Assembly: GCF_018861755.1 (NCBI RefSeq)
Contig: NZ_JAHLEF010000002.1
Coordinates: forward strand, 1-64,000
Reading direction: 5' to 3'
DNA from: Clostridium sp. CF012
GTDB lineage: Bacteria > Bacillota > Clostridia > Clostridiales > Clostridiaceae
DNA: 64,000 nt
Below are positions 19,814 to 29,600 of this stretch, piece by piece. The position numbers and the translations under genes are program-made. Under the pieces are notes generated by a model. It was not told the DNA's origin. It made no database searches and was given only the letters and a program-made list of their open reading frames with translations. How positions within the stretch are numbered: position 1 is the first letter of the stretch; each line of letters begins with the position of its first letter.

Positions 19814-19941
19814 TTTAATCACCCAGTTTATTATTTGTAATATTTAAGATTAATATTCTCGATTTGGGAAATACTTCTAATATATTAAAAGTTTTATTTT
19901 CAGCAGTGTAAAATTGCAACGTGGAAATATGAGGAGGCAAA

Positions 19942-21039
19942 ATGGATAAGATAAATTCAAAACATTTAATGTTTATAATTTGGGGAACTTCTATTGTAGC
20001 AATGAAAACTTACCCCAATATATTCATTGCAAATGGAGGTAGGGATTCCTGGATTTCAGTTATTATTGCCTCTATTATTTTATTATTGTTTCTTATTTAT
20101 ATACTTTTCATTTGTAAAAAAAGCAATTGCTATAATATGAATGAAATATATCATAAAGCTTTAGGTAAAACTATGGGTGACATTTTTTTGATACTATTTA
20201 TCATAAGCCTAATTGTCGGCTTGATAGAAAGTTCTTCTGTAGAAGCAAACGCATTGCACCTAAATATGCTTTCAGATACTCCACCTTGGTTTTTTCTTTT
20301 ATTTATATTGATACCAGCCATTTATATTACAAAAAAGGGTACAAGGGCAATAATTATAGTTACTATTATTGGTATATGTCTTATTATGGTGGCGGGGATA
20401 AATCTAGCAGTCCTTACAGCTAAATATAAAAAGCTTAATTACCTACTTCCTATAATGGCGAATGGCGTTACCCCCTCTTTTATTTTATCTATAATAAAAG
20501 CTCTTGGATGCTATGGTGGTATAGGTATTTTCATTCCGTTTTTATCCAGGGTAGTGAATAAGTCAAAAATCACAAAGCATTGCGTTATTGCAATATTAAT
20601 TGTAATACAAATGGAAATTGTGGCAAACATAGGTGTTTTAACTACCTTTGGTGTTGCTAGAGTTCTTAACATTAACTACCCTAAGCTCATACAAACTCAG
20701 TTAGTTAGTTACTTCAATTTTTTAGAGGGTGGAGAGTTTTTCGTAATGCTTCAAATGGTAGGAGGGTGGTTTATAAAATATGTATTAACTCTAAATGCTA
20801 TTCTAATTCTCTTAAAAAAGCTTTCTTTCCTTAATAAATATACCATATACATTATTACTTTATTTGTATTCATAATTTCCTATTTCGTTTCGGCTAGAGT
20901 GTTACCTTTATATAAATTCTTAAATCTTTACGCATATTTTTCTGTAGTGTGCTTCATATTAATACCAACAATTATTTTCAGTATATTTTATTTTAAAACT
21001 AAAAAATCCAAAAATAATTCCTATGCAAATAAACTTTAA
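19942..21039 (+). CDS. gerB: GerB family spore germination permease
   Basis: The 365-residue integral membrane protein belongs to the spore germination permease family (amino acid/polyamine transporter superfamily), with about ten helices. It opens with the typical segment in which an Asp/Ser lead is followed by a helix and TYPNIFIANGGRDSWIS. GerB binds the germinant in receptors of this type. GAGGAGG lies six bases before ATG. It is divergent from gerA-gerC with about 128 bases between starts, so the receptor is encoded by a split cluster that may share one bidirectional control region. A strong hairpin closes it. Confidence 0.92.
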   Translation: MDKINSKHLMFIIWGTSIVAMKTYPNIFIANGGRDSWISVIIASIILLLFLIYILFICKKSNCYNMNEIYHKALGKTMGDIFLILFIISLIVGLIESSSVEANALHLNMLSDTPPWFFLLFILIPAIYITKKGTRAIIIVTIIGICLIMVAGINLAVLTAKYKKLNYLLPIMANGVTPSFILSIIKALGCYGGIGIFIPFLSRVVNKSKITKHCVIAILIVIQMEIVANIGVLTTFGVARVLNINYPKLIQTQLVSYFNFLEGGEFFVMLQMVGGWFIKYVLTLNAILILLKKLSFLNKYTIYIITLFVFIISYFVSARVLPLYKFLNLYAYFSVVCFILIPTIIFSIFYFKTKKSKNNSYANKL

Positions 21040-21040
21040 A

Positions 21041-21104
21041 AAAAAGAGCGAATATTATCAATACTACTTTCAGAAAAGTATTGATAGGCTTCACTCTTTT
21101 TTTT
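21041..21104. terminator. Bidirectional terminator between gerB and the ECF S-component gene
   Basis: A-rich and T-rich flanks bracket a long stem; TATCAATACT (about 21056-21065) pairs with AGTATTGATA, and AAAAAAGAG pairs with CTCTTTTTT at the outside. Confidence 0.85.
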
Positions 21105-21117
21105 ATAATTAGCTATC

Positions 21118-21660
21118 TCATCTATTAATTTTTGTTTTTAAAGCAGTTATTAGTGGTAGTGCTAAAGCAATACCTCCTACTACTTGAAGAATATTAGTTG
21201 GTATATCCTTTAAAGCAAGAATTAATGCCTTTTGAAGTGCAAATTCTTTAGAAATAAATGTCATTATAATAGCTCCACCTAAATAATATGCTACAATCAT
21301 CCAAATGCCCGCCATAGCGAAAGCAAAAATATTATTTGAAAAATTATTGCCATCATAATCTTTTCTATAAGCGATAGTCCCAGCAATATATCCCATCACA
21401 CCTTTAATAACGAAAGTAAACGGTGCCCACATGGTATATCCAGTCATTAAATCAAATAAACACATACCAACAGCCGACGATATGGCTGATTTTTTTCTTC
21501 CAAATAATATAGCTGATAAAAAAATCATACTATCTCCCAAATGAAGTACCCCCATAAAAGTTGGTATATGTATAACGGAAGTAGCTATAAATGTAATAGC
21601 CGCCATTAGACTAATTTGTACTATATCAATAGTCTTAATTGATGATACTCTATTTTCCAC
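21118..21660 (-). CDS. ECF transporter S component (substrate-binding membrane subunit)
   Basis: The 180-residue protein is a six-helix S component of energy-coupling factor vitamin transporters, of the PF07155/HmpT-like group. The N-terminal helix reads QISLMAAITFIATSVIHIP, followed by the family pattern HLGDSMIFLSAILFGRKKSAISSAVGMCLFD and an AP-FTF-KG-MGY segment. It needs the shared EcfAA'T module, which is not in this window. Substrate is unknown, and no riboswitch is visible upstream to indicate one. GTG at 21660 is the start, six bases after GGGGG. Confidence 0.85.
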   Translation of the reverse strand: MENRVSSIKTIDIVQISLMAAITFIATSVIHIPTFMGVLHLGDSMIFLSAILFGRKKSAISSAVGMCLFDLMTGYTMWAPFTFVIKGVMGYIAGTIAYRKDYDGNNFSNNIFAFAMAGIWMIVAYYLGGAIIMTFISKEFALQKALILALKDIPTNILQVVGGIALALPLITALKTKINR

Positions 21661-21969
21661 ACTTTTCCCCCTGTCATTTAATCTTTAATAAAATTTACTC
21701 TTCAATATAATTTTCAACGTAGCTCTACTATCATTATATACAATAATAATTATTTTTCAAATGTATCGATACGCTTTTACGATGTTTACCATATATTTTT
21801 TTGCATATACATTGCTAAAGTAATACATACTATATCTAGTATTCATCTATATAATTCACTGTAGTGGATAAAAACACTTTCGTGAATTAGTATACTCTAG
21901 TAGATTAACTACTCTAGTAAATTTTTAGATTTCTATTGCATTGTTATTTTAAAAAATGGAGGTATACAT
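21661..21969. other. Divergent intergenic region with a direct repeat
   Basis: No gene or riboswitch is evident. The only structured feature is ACTCTAGTA at 21894-21902 repeated exactly at 21911-21919, 17 bases on, just upstream of the small membrane-protein gene. It could be a regulator site for that gene. Confidence 0.4.
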
Positions 21970-22125
21970 ATGCCTTTTTTACGTTGGTTAGGTGGCTTTG
22001 TAGTATTATTTGGGTTAATGGGAGTACTTTTCAGTATAGGCGGGAACTTAATAAATATCCTACTAATAGTTGCTACAATTATATTTTTAGTCGATGCTCT
22101 ATCTAGCAGAAAAAAAAGCATGTAA
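21970..22125 (+). CDS. Small membrane protein, lmo0937/DUF5670-like
   Basis: This 51-residue protein starts MPFLRWLGGFVVLFGLMG, has two hydrophobic helices (about 5-22 and 27-42) and a basic tail, SSRKKSM. The layout matches the lmo0937 family of tiny membrane proteins, which are often stress-induced and of unknown role. GGAGG precedes the ATG by seven bases, and a long hairpin follows the stop, so it is a complete transcription unit despite its size. A direct repeat lies 50-75 bases upstream. Confidence 0.75.
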   Translation: MPFLRWLGGFVVLFGLMGVLFSIGGNLINILLIVATIIFLVDALSSRKKSM

Positions 22126-22180
22126 AAATAAAAGAAAAAATCCCTTGAAATTATTTCAAGAGATTTTTTCTTTTATTTTT
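22125..22180. terminator. Bidirectional terminator between the small membrane protein and prfC
   Basis: AAAATAAAAGAAAAAATC pairs with GATTTTTTCTTTTATTTT across an inner CTTGAAA/TTTCAAG stem. A T-run is present in both directions. Confidence 0.9.
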
Positions 22181-22183
22181 AAG

Positions 22184-23779
22184 TTAGTCGTTGTTTTTAC
22201 TAACATCCGATAAAATCAAGCCTTTATTATGTTCTATTGCCCAACTAATGGACCAATCACTTTGAAACAGTAGCAAGTCTCTATCCTTAAAATCTTTAAC
22301 TATTCTAGTATCACTAGTCAAATTAAGCTCTTCTTTATCTATATTACTATTTTCAATCCATCTTATATATTTAAATGCTAATCTATCCATCTTAATATCT
22401 ACATTGTATTCATTTTTAAGTCTGAATTCTAATACTTCAAACTGAAGCACTCCTACAACCCCAACTATAATTTGTTCAATTCCTATATGAAGTTGCTTAA
22501 ATACTTGGATTGCACCTTCTTCAGCTATCTGTGTTACACCCTTTATAAATTGCTTTCTCTTCATGGTATCAACAGTTCTAACGGCTGCAAAATATTCTGG
22601 GGCAAAAGTTGGTATTCCTTCGAACTTAAATTTATTTGATGACGTACATATGGTATCTCCTATGCTAAATATACCTGGATCAAAAACTCCAATAATATCT
22701 CCAGCATAAGCCTCCTCCACTATTTCTCTCTCTTGTGCTAAAAACTGTTGAGGTTGCGCTAATTTTATTTTATTACCACCTTGTACATGATAAACATCCA
22801 TGCCTTTTTCAAACTGTCCAGAACAAATTCTCATAAAAGCCATTCTATCCCTGTGAGCTTTATTCATATTAGCTTGAATTTTAAATACAAAGGCAGAAAA
22901 ATCTTTGCTGAAAACGTCAATTTTACCTATGCTTGAATTCCTTGGTAATGGTGGTGAAGTTAATCGTAAAAAGTTATCTAAAAAGGGTTCAACTCCAAAA
23001 TTAGTTGAAGCACTTCCAAAAAATACTGGGGTAAGCTCTCCAGTAGCTACTTTTGCTAAATCAAAATCATCACCTGCTACATCTAAAAGCTCCATATCTT
23101 CCATAAGCTTTTTATATAGTACATCTCCGATAAGTTCAATTGCCTTTTCATCAAAAGCATTAATTTTTGTCTCTTTAGCTTCCATTTGTCCATGCCTTGC
23201 ATCATCAAAAACAATGATTTCCTTTGTGCGTCTATCGTAAACACCTTTAAAATCTACTCCACAACCTATAGGCCAATTCATTGGGTAAGATTTGATCCCA
23301 AATTCATTTTCTATCTCATCCATAAGTTCAAAAATATCTCTAGTCTCTCTATCCATCTTGTTAATAAAAGTAAAAATAGGTATTTCTCTAATGCTACATA
23401 CATGGAATAGCTTTCTTGTTTGTTCCTCTACTCCTTTTGCACCATCAATAATCATTACTGCACTATCTGCAGCCATAAGGGTTCTATATGTATCCTCACT
23501 AAAATCTTGATGACCTGGTGTATCAAGTATGTTTATACAAAAATCATTATAATTAAATTGCATAACTGAAGATGTAACAGAAATACCTCTTTGTTTTTCT
23601 ATTTCCATCCAGTCAGAAACCGCATGTTTAGAAGCTTTTCTAGCTTTAACTGAACCTGCAAGCCTTATTGCGCCTCCATATAATAATAATTTTTCTGTCA
23701 ATGTAGTTTTACCAGCATCCGGATGAGATATTATAGCAAATGTTCTTCTCTTTTGAATCTCTTTTATGTAATCCAGCAA
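22184..23779 (-). CDS. prfC: Peptide chain release factor 3
   Basis: RF3 is a translational GTPase that recycles RF1 and RF2 from the ribosome after peptide release. The protein (about 531 residues, normal length) has G1 SHPDAGKTT, G2 region QRGISVTSS, G3 DTPGHQDFS and G4 NKMDRE. The fourth-domain block ending GVVGVLQFEVLEFRL is typical of RF3 and separates it from EF-G. AAGGAG is only one base from an in-frame GTG (23788), but ten bases from TTG at 23779, which I prefer; the GTG remains possible. It stands alone with a hairpin shared with the small gene downstream. Confidence 0.95.
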   Translation of the reverse strand: MLDYIKEIQKRRTFAIISHPDAGKTTLTEKLLLYGGAIRLAGSVKARKASKHAVSDWMEIEKQRGISVTSSVMQFNYNDFCINILDTPGHQDFSEDTYRTLMAADSAVMIIDGAKGVEEQTRKLFHVCSIREIPIFTFINKMDRETRDIFELMDEIENEFGIKSYPMNWPIGCGVDFKGVYDRRTKEIIVFDDARHGQMEAKETKINAFDEKAIELIGDVLYKKLMEDMELLDVAGDDFDLAKVATGELTPVFFGSASTNFGVEPFLDNFLRLTSPPLPRNSSIGKIDVFSKDFSAFVFKIQANMNKAHRDRMAFMRICSGQFEKGMDVYHVQGGNKIKLAQPQQFLAQEREIVEEAYAGDIIGVFDPGIFSIGDTICTSSNKFKFEGIPTFAPEYFAAVRTVDTMKRKQFIKGVTQIAEEGAIQVFKQLHIGIEQIIVGVVGVLQFEVLEFRLKNEYNVDIKMDRLAFKYIRWIENSNIDKEELNLTSDTRIVKDFKDRDLLLFQSDWSISWAIEHNKGLILSDVSKNND

Positions 23780-23944
23780 GGTTATCACACTCCTTTTTTA
23801 AGTATTTTAATATGTACTATAAATATATATTCCTACAACCACTCTCTGTACTTCTAGTGATTCTAAAATTTTTCATTTTTAAATTCTCTACCTATTGATT
23901 TTAGCTTTTATGAACATTTCTGTCAACTAAGCTTGTACCATATA

Positions 23945-23996
23945 AATAAAAAAACCTTAGTCTGTAAGTTTAAAATGATACTACAGACTAGGGCTT
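23945..23996 (-). terminator. Hairpin terminator, probably of trpS, displaced by the foldback element
   Basis: On the minus strand CCTAGTCTGTAG pairs with CTTACAGACTAAGG around an AT-rich loop and is followed by seven T (about 23948-23954). It lies about 330 bases after the trpS stop. The gap is filled mostly by the foldback repeat, so the terminator was probably next to trpS before the insertion. Confidence 0.75.
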
Positions 23997-24066
23997 TACG
24001 ATAGACTTTATTTTCAGATGCAAGACAATTAATATAGTTTGACTTCTTCCGCACTGCCCCGTAGGG

Positions 24067-24329
24067 GTCTAAGTATGAGAGTATTAACTTTTCCGGAGTG
24101 ACTTGCAATAAGAAGCGAAAGGACTATTGAAATTCCATTTAGAAATTCTTCTTTTGCGAATGTAAAATTCTCGTAAGCCTGCCAGGACGGCAGGCTAGCG
24201 AACCCGAGACAGGAAGTCGAGTGTGAGCGCTAGAGAAGTTTACATTCGCAAAAGATTAGAATTTCTTAATGGAATTTCTAGTCCTGAGCTCGTTTGCAAG
24301 GCACGCAGGAATTTTTATACTTTATCTAG
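24067..24329. repeat. Foldback element, copy 1 (about 263 bp)
   Basis: Outer arms pair over roughly 90 bases, including GACTTGCAA (left) with TTGCAAG (right), GAAATTCCATT with AATGGAATTTC and TTTTGCGAATGTAAA with TTTACATTCGCAAAA. The core carries hairpin GCCTGCC-AGGAC-GGCAGGC, then CTAGCG closing on CGCTAG around a second hairpin GAC-AGGAA-GTC. It has no ORF and resembles a MITE or a mobile structured RNA. The right arm contains the trpS stop codon. Confidence 0.85.
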
Positions 24330-25320
24330 GTATAAATCCTATTTTCTTTTGCATTTTTCTTAGTGTCTTATTTGCAACGTAGTTAGCCTTTTCAGAACCT
24401 TTTTTATAAATTTCCTCTAAATAAGTTTTGTTACCTAGATATTCCAAAACCTTCTTCTGTATAGGTTCAAGTTCTGAAACAATTGCTTCCGCTACATCTT
24501 TTTTAAATTGAGCATAGCCTAGTCCTTCATATTTTTCTTCAATTTCTTCACTAGACATACCTGTTATAGTAGTTAGTATCGTCATTAAATTCTTAACACC
24601 TATTTGCTCATCATTATACTTAACTACCCCTAAGCTATCTGTAACTGCTCTATTTACTTTCTTTCTTATAACTTCTGGTGGATCCATTATTAAAATATAA
24701 CCATTAATATTTTCTTCTGATTTAGACATTTTTTTAGTTGGATCTTGTAAGTCCATTATCTTAGCCCCTGCTTTTGGTATATAAGGTTCAGGTATAACAA
24801 AGGTGTCGCTATACGTTCTATTAAATCTTTCTCCTATATCTCTGGCAATTTCAAGATGTTGAAGTTGATCTTTTCCTACAGGCACTAGATCTGTTTGATA
24901 TAATAAAATATCTGCTGCCATTAGCACAGGATAGTTAAATAAACCTGCACTTATACTTTCTCCGCTATTTTTAGATTTATCTTTATATTGAGTCATTCTA
25001 CTTAATTCTCCCATATAAGTGGAGCAAGTTAAAAGCCAAGATGCTTCACTATGTGCGGGAACATGTGATTGAATAAATAGAGTATTTTTCTCCGGATCAA
25101 TACCCGATGCTATATAAATAGCTAATATTTCTAAGGTTCTTTTTCTTAAATCCCTTGCCTCTTGTTTCACTGTAATGGCGTGCAAATCTACCACACAGAA
25201 ATAGCATTCATATTCTTCTTGTAATTTAACCCAATTTTTTATAGCTCCTAAATAATTTCCAAGGGTTAAGTCACCAGAAGGTTTAATTCCACTAAATATT
25301 ACTTTTTTATTGCCTTCCAA
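24322..25320 (-). CDS. trpS: Tryptophanyl-tRNA synthetase
   Basis: This class I synthetase charges tRNA-Trp. The product (about 332 residues) has the HIGH-equivalent TLGNYLGA (about 18-25), the tryptophan-site blocks around LTCSTYMGELSRMTQYKDK and GDQLQHLE-like VGKDQLQHLEIARDI, and KKMSKSEEN (about 190-198). AGGAG touches the ATG at 25329; TTG at 25320, nine bases on, gives the usual M-x-NKKVIFSG N terminus and is preferred. The last codons, CCT AGA TAA, lie in the outer repeat of the foldback element, so the insertion supplies the stop. It is a single-gene T-box unit. Confidence 0.97.
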   Translation of the reverse strand: MEGNKKVIFSGIKPSGDLTLGNYLGAIKNWVKLQEEYECYFCVVDLHAITVKQEARDLRKRTLEILAIYIASGIDPEKNTLFIQSHVPAHSEASWLLTCSTYMGELSRMTQYKDKSKNSGESISAGLFNYPVLMAADILLYQTDLVPVGKDQLQHLEIARDIGERFNRTYSDTFVIPEPYIPKAGAKIMDLQDPTKKMSKSEENINGYILIMDPPEVIRKKVNRAVTDSLGVVKYNDEQIGVKNLMTILTTITGMSSEEIEEKYEGLGYAQFKKDVAEAIVSELEPIQKKVLEYLGNKTYLEEIYKKGSEKANYVANKTLRKMQKKIGFIPR

Positions 25321-25349
25321 AATAATCATCTCCTATTTTTTTCATTGAA

Positions 25350-25600
25350 TTAAAAAAAGCCCTATGGATAAAATCCATAGGGCGCATATACACGGTACCA
25401 CCTAATACTTAGAAGCTATATTAGAGCTTCTACTCAAACAGATACACTTATGATATCCTACCTTTGTAACGTAAGGCTAACGTTAAGGACTACTGCAATT
25501 CATCCCAAGTCTTAGAGACCCATTCAATTTAAACATGATTATCGTAATTCCAACATCTACGACTCTCTGAAAATCTGTTTTTAAATTTACTTGCTTCTCA
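25350..25600 (-). promoter_or_regulatory. T-box leader (tryptophan) of trpS
   Basis: On the minus strand the leader has specifier TGG (context GAATGGGTCTCTAAG, about 25514-25528), T-box AGGTGGTACCGTG (about 25394-25406) and terminator GCCCTATGGAT/ATCCATAGGGC followed by T (25352-25384). The specifier is the only Trp codon and matches the gene. Confidence 0.93.
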
Positions 25601-25643
25601 TCAACGACTATAACATTATAAAATTTTAAAATCTCTTTTAACT

Positions 25644-25672
25644 ATAGTATGCCTATTTACTTAAATTGTCAA
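25644..25672 (-). promoter_or_regulatory. Promoter of the trpS T-box transcript
   Basis: On the minus strand TTGACA (25667-25672) and TACTAT (25644-25649) are 17 bases apart, just upstream of the T-box. The -35 lies immediately before the end of the desulfoferrodoxin gene. Confidence 0.8.
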
Positions 25673-25686
25673 CAAAAATTAATATT

Positions 25687-26061
25687 TTATGCTTTCCAAA
25701 GACCATGTAAGTTACAGTATTCGCGAACGAATAACACTTCTTCATCTAATTTAAATTCTGCTACTGGTTTTTCACCTGCTTTTAAATATTTTCTGTACAC
25801 TTTATTTTCTGTATGTACTTCAATAAATTCAATATGATGTTCCTGCGTCATTGGATGCTCTACTGCTCCAACCATAACTTTAATTCCGCCTTCTATTTTC
25901 TCTACTACAGGAACGTGTTTTTCAACTGCTGCATCCTGAGTATTTTCTGATTTAAGTGTCATAGGTTTTCCACAACAAACTAAAGTTCCTCCAGAATTGT
26001 GAACCACTTCAACTATATTACCACATATTTCACATTTGTAAATTTGTCTTAATTCAGTCAT
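25687..26061 (-). CDS. dfx: Desulfoferrodoxin (superoxide reductase)
   Basis: This 124-residue non-heme iron protein reduces superoxide to hydrogen peroxide in the cytosol without releasing oxygen, a classic anaerobe defence. The N-terminal desulforedoxin domain keeps its rubredoxin-type ligands Cys10, Cys13, Cys29 and Cys30. The catalytic domain keeps Glu47-Lys48-His49, His69, His75 and the C-terminal CNLHG, which supply the His4-Cys iron site. AAAGGAGG precedes the ATG. A PerR-box-like palindrome lies about 75-90 bases upstream, suggesting peroxide control. Confidence 0.97.
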   Translation of the reverse strand: MTELRQIYKCEICGNIVEVVHNSGGTLVCCGKPMTLKSENTQDAAVEKHVPVVEKIEGGIKVMVGAVEHPMTQEHHIEFIEVHTENKVYRKYLKAGEKPVAEFKLDEEVLFVREYCNLHGLWKA

Positions 26062-26134
26062 TATTATTCCTCCTTTAAATTTAGAACACTACAAATCTAA
26101 TTATTATCTGCTTAATTTATAATAGTTATTTATT

Positions 26135-26149
26135 GATAATAACTATAAA
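26135..26149. promoter_or_regulatory. Candidate PerR box upstream of desulfoferrodoxin
   Basis: TGATAATAACTATAA matches the PerR 7-1-7 consensus TTATAATNATTATAA at 12 of 14 positions. A second, weaker match overlaps at 26118-26132. The AT-rich background makes chance matches likely. Confidence 0.4.
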
Positions 26150-26293
26150 TATATATATTCTGCATTTCTTTGGTTTTTCCTCTTTTAAATTGTGAATTTT
26201 TAGTTACTTATATATTTTAAGTTAAGCCAATTTATTATATGCAATAATATTCTTTTTATGACATTCAAGAATAAAAGCCTTTTGAAGTCGCTT

Positions 26294-26322
26294 GATTTGT
26301 AGTATCTAAGATACTACAAATC
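26294..26322. repeat. Perfect 14-bp-arm palindrome in a gene-free stretch
   Basis: GATTTGTAGTATCT and its exact complement flank a single A (26308). ACTACAAATCTA from its right arm also occurs at 26086-26097, close to the desulfoferrodoxin start. There is no T-run, so it is unlikely to be a terminator; it may be an operator. The rest of 26062-26425 shows no gene. Confidence 0.6.
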
Positions 26323-26425
26323 TATATAGGTAATGATTTAACTAATATTACCGTCATTTTTTTTCCCTTGTGTGGAACACTATATTATATAAATATATAG
26401 TATAAAGAAAAAGGGAGGGATAAAT

Positions 26426-26632
26426 ATGGATAAAAACCAAATAAAAATGTATGCTCCTCACCAAAGAGATTTTTACGAGGTTGAACCCAGAGACATACGA
26501 TCTTATTCCGAAAATGATTCTACTATGCTACCCGATCCAGTAACTGATCCAATAGTTGCTATGAATATATCTAATGTTGAATTTGACTATACCTATTACG
26601 GTGGCGAAGAAATGTTAGATATAGACGATTAA
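26426..26632 (+). CDS. Small acidic protein of unknown function
   Basis: I do not recognise this 68-residue protein. It is acidic (ending MLDIDD), has many Tyr and Pro residues (YAPHQRDFYEVEPRDIRSY, LPDPVTDPIV), and lacks hydrophobic helices or cysteines. GGGAGGG precedes the ATG by seven bases and a very strong terminator follows, so it is a real, independently transcribed gene. Its composition would fit a small spore or cell-surface protein, but this is only a guess. Confidence 0.65.
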   Translation: MDKNQIKMYAPHQRDFYEVEPRDIRSYSENDSTMLPDPVTDPIVAMNISNVEFDYTYYGGEEMLDIDD

Positions 26633-26657
26633 CTATTTATAAGGCACATTAAATCAG

Positions 26658-26697
26658 AAAAACGGATAACTTCTTTTTAGAAGTTATCCGTTTTTTT
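26658..26697 (+). terminator. Terminator of the small acidic protein gene
   Basis: AAACGGATAACTTCT pairs with AGAAGTTATCCGTTT around TTTT and is followed by T. It overlaps the last bases of the convergent glucan synthase gene. Confidence 0.9.
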
Positions 26698-29600
26698 AAA
26701 TTATAACCTCCACTTTATGCACTCCATCAAGAAATGGAACCAAGCCGTCACTACATAATTTCCCATCAAGCCAAATACCTTTATTTCCCTGACGTTTAAC
26801 CTCAATCACATACTCAAATTTATCTTTTTTATAAATAATCTCATAGTGTGACCATTCCTCTGGCACACAGGGTTCAATTGTGAATCCTTTTCCCTCTTTT
26901 AATTTAAACCCTAGAATAGCTTCTATTCCCGTTGTATACATCCATCCTGAGGTTCCAGTATACCAACTCCATCCTCCACGTCCTATATGAGGTTCTTTTC
27001 CATAAACATCTGCAGTCATTACATAAGGCTCAGTTTTATATCTCTCACACTCAATCAAGGTTTTTGTATGATTAATAGGGTTTATCATATTATACAACTT
27101 GGTTGCCTTATCACCATTGTGAAGTTTAGCAAAGGCAAGAATTACCCAAGTTGCAGCATGTGTATATTGACCGCCATTTTCTCTAACTCCAGGTACATAG
27201 CCTTTGATATACCCTGGTTCCAAGGTAGATTTGCTAAAAGGTGGTGTTAGCAGTAAGATCATTCCACTATCTTCTTTTATTAAATATTGTTCTAAGGATT
27301 TCATTGCCACCCCTGCTCTTCCACTATTTGCAGCTCCAGATATAACTGCCCAGGATTGAGCTAGAGAATCTATCTTACACTCTTCATTTTCAGATGCGCC
27401 CAGGGCTGTGCCATCATCAAAATATGCTCTCCTATACCAATTGCCATCCCATGCATTATCCTCTATATTTATCCGTATAAAATCTTGCATCTCCTTATAT
27501 CTCTCAAGTCTGCCCTCATCCTTTTTAAATCTGCAGGCCTGTGCGAAATTTTCTAGTATATCATATAAGAACCAACCTAGCCATACACTTTCTCCACTTC
27601 CTTTGTTTCCTACGGTACTCATTCCATCATTCCAATCTCCACTTCCCATTAATGGGATGTTATGAGGACCAAATTTAAGAGCTTTGTCTATTGCTTTGGT
27701 GCAGTGCTCATATATACTACCTGTAAAATCTGCCTTTCCTGAAATATTATATCTTTCGTCTTCCCCTTCAGCTAGCGGCGTATCCATTAAGTACTGGACA
27801 CTTTCCAGAAGGATATCAAAATCCCCTGTATTTCTTATATAATCCATAGTTACAAATGGTAACCATAATAAATCATCAGAGAATCTTGTTCTTATTCCAC
27901 TATCTACAATTGGATGCCACCAATGTTGCACATCGCCTTCAACAAATTGCCTTGAAGCACTAAGTAGAATCTGTTTTTTAGCCATACTAGGCTCGAGCAA
28001 GCTCACTGGCATAACATCCTGAAGCTGATCTCTAAAGCCATAGGCTCCACCGGATTGGTAAAAGGCAGTTCTTGCCCATAGTCTACATACTATAGTCTGA
28101 TACATTAGCCATCCATTAAGCATTAAATCCATACTCTTATCTGGAGTCTTAACCTGTAATGTATGAAGTAATTTATCCCAATAATCCTTAACCTTTTGTA
28201 ACTGCGTATTAACTCTTTCAAGATTTTCGAATTCCACAATAGCATTAGAAATACTATCTAAATCTTCATTTTCACCCAGCATAGCTATGAGTTCTATCTC
28301 CATATTAGGTTCTAGATGAATTTTTGACGTAACTGCTAAGCATGGATCCATTCCAGCTCCTACAGTGTTTGAAAGTCTTACTCTCTTCAGTGCCTCTGGG
28401 CTTTCTACGCTACCTCCTCTACCTAGAAACTCACCTCTGTCGCCAGTAAAGCTTTGCGGATCGCCTCCAACTAATTTTAAGAAGGCCTTTAATTTACCAA
28501 AATTCTGACTATAAGTATTTGTAGCATAAATATAATTCTTTTCTTCGTTGTAATAAGTAACAATGTGCTGAGCAGTATGCTCTCGCACCACTCCCATTAC
28601 AAGCTCTGCATAATAGGTTATACTTAGTTCACGAGCTACATCACTATTATTCACAAGTTTTATTTTACATAGCTTAAGGTTATGTTCCATCGGGGCAAAC
28701 ATGATTACTTCACCCATAATTCCATAAGCCTCATGTTTGAAATTTGAATATCCAAAGCCATGCTGGATTAAGTATTCACCACCATCCCTTATAGGTTTTG
28801 GTGTAATTGACCACACATTACCTTGAATATCATCTCTCAAATATATAGCTTCTGTGCATTCATCGCTTACCCAATCATTTGACCAAGTAGTAATTTTATT
28901 TTCACGACTATTACCCTGCCAAGTATAAGCTGCTCCACATTCTGAAACATGGAATCCAAAATTCCCATTGGAAATTACATTTATCCAAGGTGCTGGTGTA
29001 TTATTAAAATCTTTAAGTAGAATAGTGTAATTTTCATTTTCTACATCAAATCCGCCTAAGTCATTGAAGTACTCTAATGGCTTAATATCAAACTTATAAG
29101 GTTTGATATTATATTTACTTTCTGTCTTTTTCAAAAATGGTTGCTTTTCTATTTTGTCGTAATTATTCCTGATTTGGGATACTAACATCCCTTTACTGGA
29201 ATCTATGACTATTCTAGCTATAGCTATAAACAGATCTATATCTTCCTCTAAGATAGTTGCCTTATTAAGTATAAAGAGTCCACCTGGTTTATTTTCTTTA
29301 TCTCTTAAATGACTACTACCTATTAAATTTTTAATATCAGTTTGTAGCGGCTGATCGTATGAGGTTGTTTGAAGATTTATTATTACCAAATCAACTCTTA
29401 GCCCTTTAAGGCTTAGGTATTCATGAGCATTTACAAGTTGCCGAGCTAAGTCTCTGTCTTTACTCTCCCTTGCTATGAGGAGCATTATAGGTAAATCTCC
29501 AGAAATACCATATCCCCAAAGTGTAGTTTGCCCCTTCTTCACCTTTTTTATAAACTCTCCTCTTTCTTTAAAAGTAGAATTTAAAAACAATATTTTAGAA

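Noticed and set aside
21661-21969. Vitamin riboswitch upstream of the ECF S component
   Set aside because: None of the conserved FMN, TPP, cobalamin or preQ1 elements could be found on the minus strand.
23923-24108. A 61-codon minus-strand reading frame
   Set aside because: It runs through a terminator hairpin and the foldback repeat, has no ribosome binding site and no recognisable protein features.
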